The notes beneath the pieces are model-generated. The model did not search any database and was not told the origin of the DNA. It saw only the letters and a list, made by a program, of their open reading frames with translations. DNA of 8,690 nt from an uncultured Opitutia bacterium (GTDB lineage: Bacteria; Verrucomicrobiota; Verrucomicrobiia; Opitutales; UBA953): contig CAIYAN010000147.1 of assembly GCA_903924185.1 (NCBI GenBank), positions 1 to 8,690 of the forward strand. The letters run 5' to 3'. Of the stretch, positions 6,439 through 8,690 are shown in pieces (the stretch's first letter is position 1; every line of letters begins with the position of its first letter). Made by a program: the position numbers and the translations under genes.

Positions 6439-7269
6439 ATGCGCCCCTTGGCTTACCTTCTATTTTCCCTCTTGGGTGCCATCCAAGCGCCCGCGCAAGG
6501 AAAGCTCCGCGAGCTGCTCACGGGTCGACCGCCCGAGGGCTTTACGGAGCGCACCTGGACGGTCGATGGCGTCAAGCGCACGGCACTTATCCGCGTCCCC
6601 GCCGATCCGAAGGCGCCAGCGCCGGTGGTCTTCTGCTGGCATGGACATGGCGGTAATTCGGCGCAGGCCGTACGCGGTTGGGCTTTCGATAAGGCGGACC
6701 CCACTTCGATCCTGATTTACCCGCAGGGCTTGCCGACCGTCAGCCCGCTCGTCGATAAGGAAGGCCGTTATTCGGGCTGGCAGTCGGCGGTCGGAGATGG
6801 AGGCGATCGGGATATCAAACTCTTCGATACGATTCTTGCGGACCTCAAGAAGGAGCGCTCGGTTGATGAACGCCGGATCTACTCCATGGGTCATTCTAAC
6901 GGGGCCGCCTTCAGTTACATCCTTTGGCAGGCTCGACCTGACGTCCTTGCTGCTGTCGGCTCGGTCGCGGGGTCGTTAACTATCAAGGCTCGCGACCTTA
7001 AGCCCCTGCCAGTGATTCACGTCGCCGGCGAGAACGACCCCCTCGTTAAATTCGCTTGGCAGCAGGCGACCTTTGCAGCGGTGCGTCGTTTCAATGGATG
7101 CACCGACGAAGGTAAGCCCTACGCGAAGGAAGGTGTCCTTGAAGCGACGCTGTTCACCTCGTCCAAAGGCACGCCCCTCGTGACCGCCATCCATCACGGT
7201 GGCCACGAATACCCCAAGGGCTCTTCGGAACTGATTGCCCGGTTCTTCAAAGAGAATCCGAGGAAGTAG
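6439..7269 (+). CDS. Secreted alpha/beta-hydrolase esterase, LpqC / feruloyl-esterase / PHB-depolymerase-like
   Basis: 276-residue exported serine esterase. A signal peptide covers residues 1-19 (MRPLAYLLFSLLG, cleavage near APA|QG). The oxyanion-side motif CWHGHGGN is at 66-73, YPQGL at 94-98 and SGW at 112-114. The nucleophile elbow GHSNG at 151-155 gives Ser153. The acid is probably Asp200 in GENDPL, and the base His256 in HHGGHEYP. These are the landmarks of the LpqC/CE1-like family, which cleaves aromatic or acyl esters on polysaccharides or polyesters; the substrate is not determined. I chose the ATG at 6439 for its classic signal peptide. A GTG at 6415, preceded by AGAGGAA with a 5-base spacer, is a serious alternative adding eight residues. 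After its TAG stop the same frame stays open for 75 codons through the 12-bp repeat array. Divergent from the GH128 cluster. Confidence 0.9.
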   Translation: MRPLAYLLFSLLGAIQAPAQGKLRELLTGRPPEGFTERTWTVDGVKRTALIRVPADPKAPAPVVFCWHGHGGNSAQAVRGWAFDKADPTSILIYPQGLPTVSPLVDKEGRYSGWQSAVGDGGDRDIKLFDTILADLKKERSVDERRIYSMGHSNGAAFSYILWQARPDVLAAVGSVAGSLTIKARDLKPLPVIHVAGENDPLVKFAWQQATFAAVRRFNGCTDEGKPYAKEGVLEATLFTSSKGTPLVTAIHHGGHEYPKGSSELIARFFKENPRK

Positions 7270-7280
7270 GAGAGGGAAGA

Positions 7281-7472
7281 GTCGAGGGAAGAGTCGAGGA
7301 CAGGGTCGAGGGCAGGGTCGAGGGCAGGGTCGATGACGGAGTCGAGGATTGGGTCGAGGGCAGAGTCGAGGACAGGATCGATGACAGGGTCGATGACAGG
7401 GTCGATGACTGAGTCGAGGACAGGGTCGAGGGTGGAGTCGAGGGCAGAGTCGAGGGAAGAGTCGATGGAAGG
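7281..7472 (+). repeat. Array of sixteen 12-bp tandem repeats (minisatellite)
   Basis: Sixteen consecutive 12-base units of identical length, consensus GTCGAGGRCAGR. Unit starts run 7281, 7293, 7305 and so on to 7461. A seventeenth, degenerate unit (7269-7280) overlaps the last base of the esterase stop. The core TCGA is constant, position 1 is G in 15 of 16, position 6 is G (11 units) or T (5 units), and the last six positions vary among purine-rich forms. The plus strand is almost all purine outside the TC and the position-6 T. The unit length is a multiple of three. In the esterase frame it reads as S-(R/M)-x-(G/E) with no stop until TAG at 7495. The other two plus frames are interrupted by TGA in the GATGAC-type units. 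There are no spacers, so it is not a CRISPR. Function unknown. Confidence 0.95.
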
Positions 7473-7535
7473 GGCGACGGGGTGTTTTGGGCTCTAGCGT
7501 TGCCTCTGCCTTGATCTGCCTTTGAATACGCAACG

Positions 7536-8690
7536 ATGAGCCTACCCCGCCTCAAGCGACGTCAATTCCTGCAGACCTCGACGGCTTTGACGCTGGGGGT
7601 TTTGGCGCCTGAGTTGCTCGCCCAGGTCGCTGCGACCGCGGGGTCCGCCGGCCCCTTTCAGTGCCTGGGCCTCCGTATTGGTGAGGTCTCCGAGAGCACG
7701 GCCTTCGTTTGGACGCGTCTGACCGCTGCACCGACCCGCAATGAGCAGGGCACAGTGATTCCCAAGCGCGGCAAAGAAGATAAGAAGCGAGGGAAAGGTG
7801 AAAGTAAAGTGACCGACCAAGTAGACGAACTTTCGGGGGCGTGTCCCGGCGCGGCTGGTCAAGTGCGTTTACGTTATGGCCTGAAGGAGGATCTCAGTGA
7901 TGCAGTGACCACGCCGGTAATGAGCGCGGCGGCGGCTCACGATTATATTTCGCTTTTCAAACTGACCGGACTTCAACCGGGCGCTAGCTATCACTGCGTC
8001 AGCGAAGTGATGGGTCCGCAGGGAGCGCTCGTGGCGGGAGCCGTGCGTGGACGATTCGAGACCGCACCGTTGCCCGATGCTCCTAGCCGGCTCCGCTTCT
8101 GCGTGATGACCTGTCAGGGTTACGCTGATCGTGGTCATCCGGAGGGCCATGATATCTATCCCGCGATGGCCGCCTTCCGGCCGCAGTTCACCTGCTTGAC
8201 CGGTGATCTCGTCTATTACGATAGTGGCGATCCCGATGCCGTTAACGTCCGCCTCGCTCGTTACCATTGGGAGCGCATGTTCAGCCTCCCGCGCTTGGTG
8301 GCCTTTAATAGCAACCACTCTACCTATTGGCTCAAGGACGACCATGACACCTTGAGTAACGACTCGGGCCCGGGTGCGAGCATGGGCGAACTGACCTTCG
8401 CCCAAGGGCAGGAGCTCTTCCGCCAGCAAGCCCCGATGGCACCCGATGGACCGAGTTTCCGAACCATCCGCTGGGGCCGTGACCTTCAAGTCTGGTTCAC
8501 CGACGGTCGGGATTACCGTTCTAAGAATAAACTGCAGGATGCGCCTGATAAGAGTATCTGGGGTCCGGAACAGAAAGCCTGGTTCAAACGCACTGTAAAA
8601 GAGAGTACCGCCACCTGGAAAGTGTTGGTTTCGCCCACCCCCATGGTTGGCCCCGATCGCCCCAATAAGCGCGACAACCATGCCAACGAA
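7536..8690 (+). CDS. phoD: PhoD-family alkaline phosphatase/phosphodiesterase, Tat-exported (5' part; runs off the window)
   Basis: The first 385 residues are visible, with no stop before the edge. PhoD-family metalloenzymes hydrolyse phosphomono- and diesters outside the cytoplasm using Fe and Ca. The N-terminus LKRRQFLQTS with a following hydrophobic stretch is a twin-arginine signal, expected for a cofactor loaded before export. Residues ~40-178 form the Fn3-like PhoD N-terminal domain (SYHCVSEV, RGRFETAP). Metal-site landmarks are MTCQ with Cys193, GDLVYY with Asp224 and Tyr227, and WLKDDHDTLSND (265-276) with Asn275. VWFTDGRDYRS (319-329) and WGPEQKAWFKRTV (342-354) are typical of the family. 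A Lys-rich segment at ~68-105 is unusual inside the N-terminal domain. There is no Shine-Dalgarno before the ATG. The catalytic C-terminal His motifs would lie beyond the edge. Confidence 0.9.
   Translation, partial: MSLPRLKRRQFLQTSTALTLGVLAPELLAQVAATAGSAGPFQCLGLRIGEVSESTAFVWTRLTAAPTRNEQGTVIPKRGKEDKKRGKGESKVTDQVDELSGACPGAAGQVRLRYGLKEDLSDAVTTPVMSAAAAHDYISLFKLTGLQPGASYHCVSEVMGPQGALVAGAVRGRFETAPLPDAPSRLRFCVMTCQGYADRGHPEGHDIYPAMAAFRPQFTCLTGDLVYYDSGDPDAVNVRLARYHWERMFSLPRLVAFNSNHSTYWLKDDHDTLSNDSGPGASMGELTFAQGQELFRQQAPMAPDGPSFRTIRWGRDLQVWFTDGRDYRSKNKLQDAPDKSIWGPEQKAWFKRTVKESTATWKVLVSPTPMVGPDRPNKRDNHANE

Noticed and set aside
7281..7472. CRISPR array
   Set aside because: The 12-bp units are directly adjacent with no unique spacers, and no cas gene is present.
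7247..7555. Minus-strand low-complexity frame rich in (S/P)ST(L/P/Q)
   Set aside because: It is the reverse reading of the 12-bp array. At least two minus frames are open there simply because of composition, and there is no signal peptide or ribosome binding site.
7869..8681. Minus-strand open frame of 270 codons
   Set aside because: It lies entirely opposite the PhoD reading frame, which has a Tat signal and metal-site motifs. It shows no domain of its own.

Overview
The window looks like chromosomal DNA from a GC-rich member of the Verrucomicrobiota, or less likely another PVC-superphylum bacterium. The main evidence is the large protein at the left, which joins an SGNH/GDSL-like domain, a sugar-dehydrogenase-like propeller, HEAT-like helices and a terminal CxxCH cytochrome. 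That architecture is characteristic of PVC bacteria. The class is a guess. Nearly every recognised protein carries an export signal, so the region is devoted to cell-envelope and extracellular chemistry.

Left part (1-5884), all on the minus strand and read right to left: a GH128-type beta-glucanase (5884-5114), a small putative lipoprotein 14 bases behind it (5099-4887, probably frameshifted), a sialidase-family BNR/Asp-box protein (4787-3549) and the large cytochrome c fusion protein (3417-40). A terminator-like hairpin with a T-run follows the last gene at 4-37. Gaps are 14, about 90 and about 130 bases, so an operon is plausible. It would combine exported glycan hydrolysis with periplasmic oxidation of a sugar-like product; this role is inferred, and the substrates are unknown.

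Middle (5885-6438): a 554-base region with no intact gene. It holds what I read as the wreck of a YefM-YoeB (Phd/RelE-type) toxin-antitoxin pair on the plus strand at about 6057-6371. The antitoxin has lost its start and acquired a stop, and only the C-terminal half of the toxin remains, in two frames. A possible promoter for the esterase lies just downstream.

Right part (6439-8690), plus strand: a secreted LpqC/feruloyl-esterase-like alpha/beta hydrolase (6439-7269), an array of sixteen 12-bp tandem repeats starting 11 bases after its stop codon (7281-7472), and a Tat-exported PhoD-type alkaline phosphatase/phosphodiesterase that runs off the right edge (7536-8690). The array stays open in the esterase frame if the TAG stop is ignored.

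I found no convincing new defence or mobile system. The points most worth a second look are the decayed toxin-antitoxin locus, the in-frame minisatellite behind the esterase, the small frameshifted gene, and the SGNH domain that lacks its expected catalytic residues.
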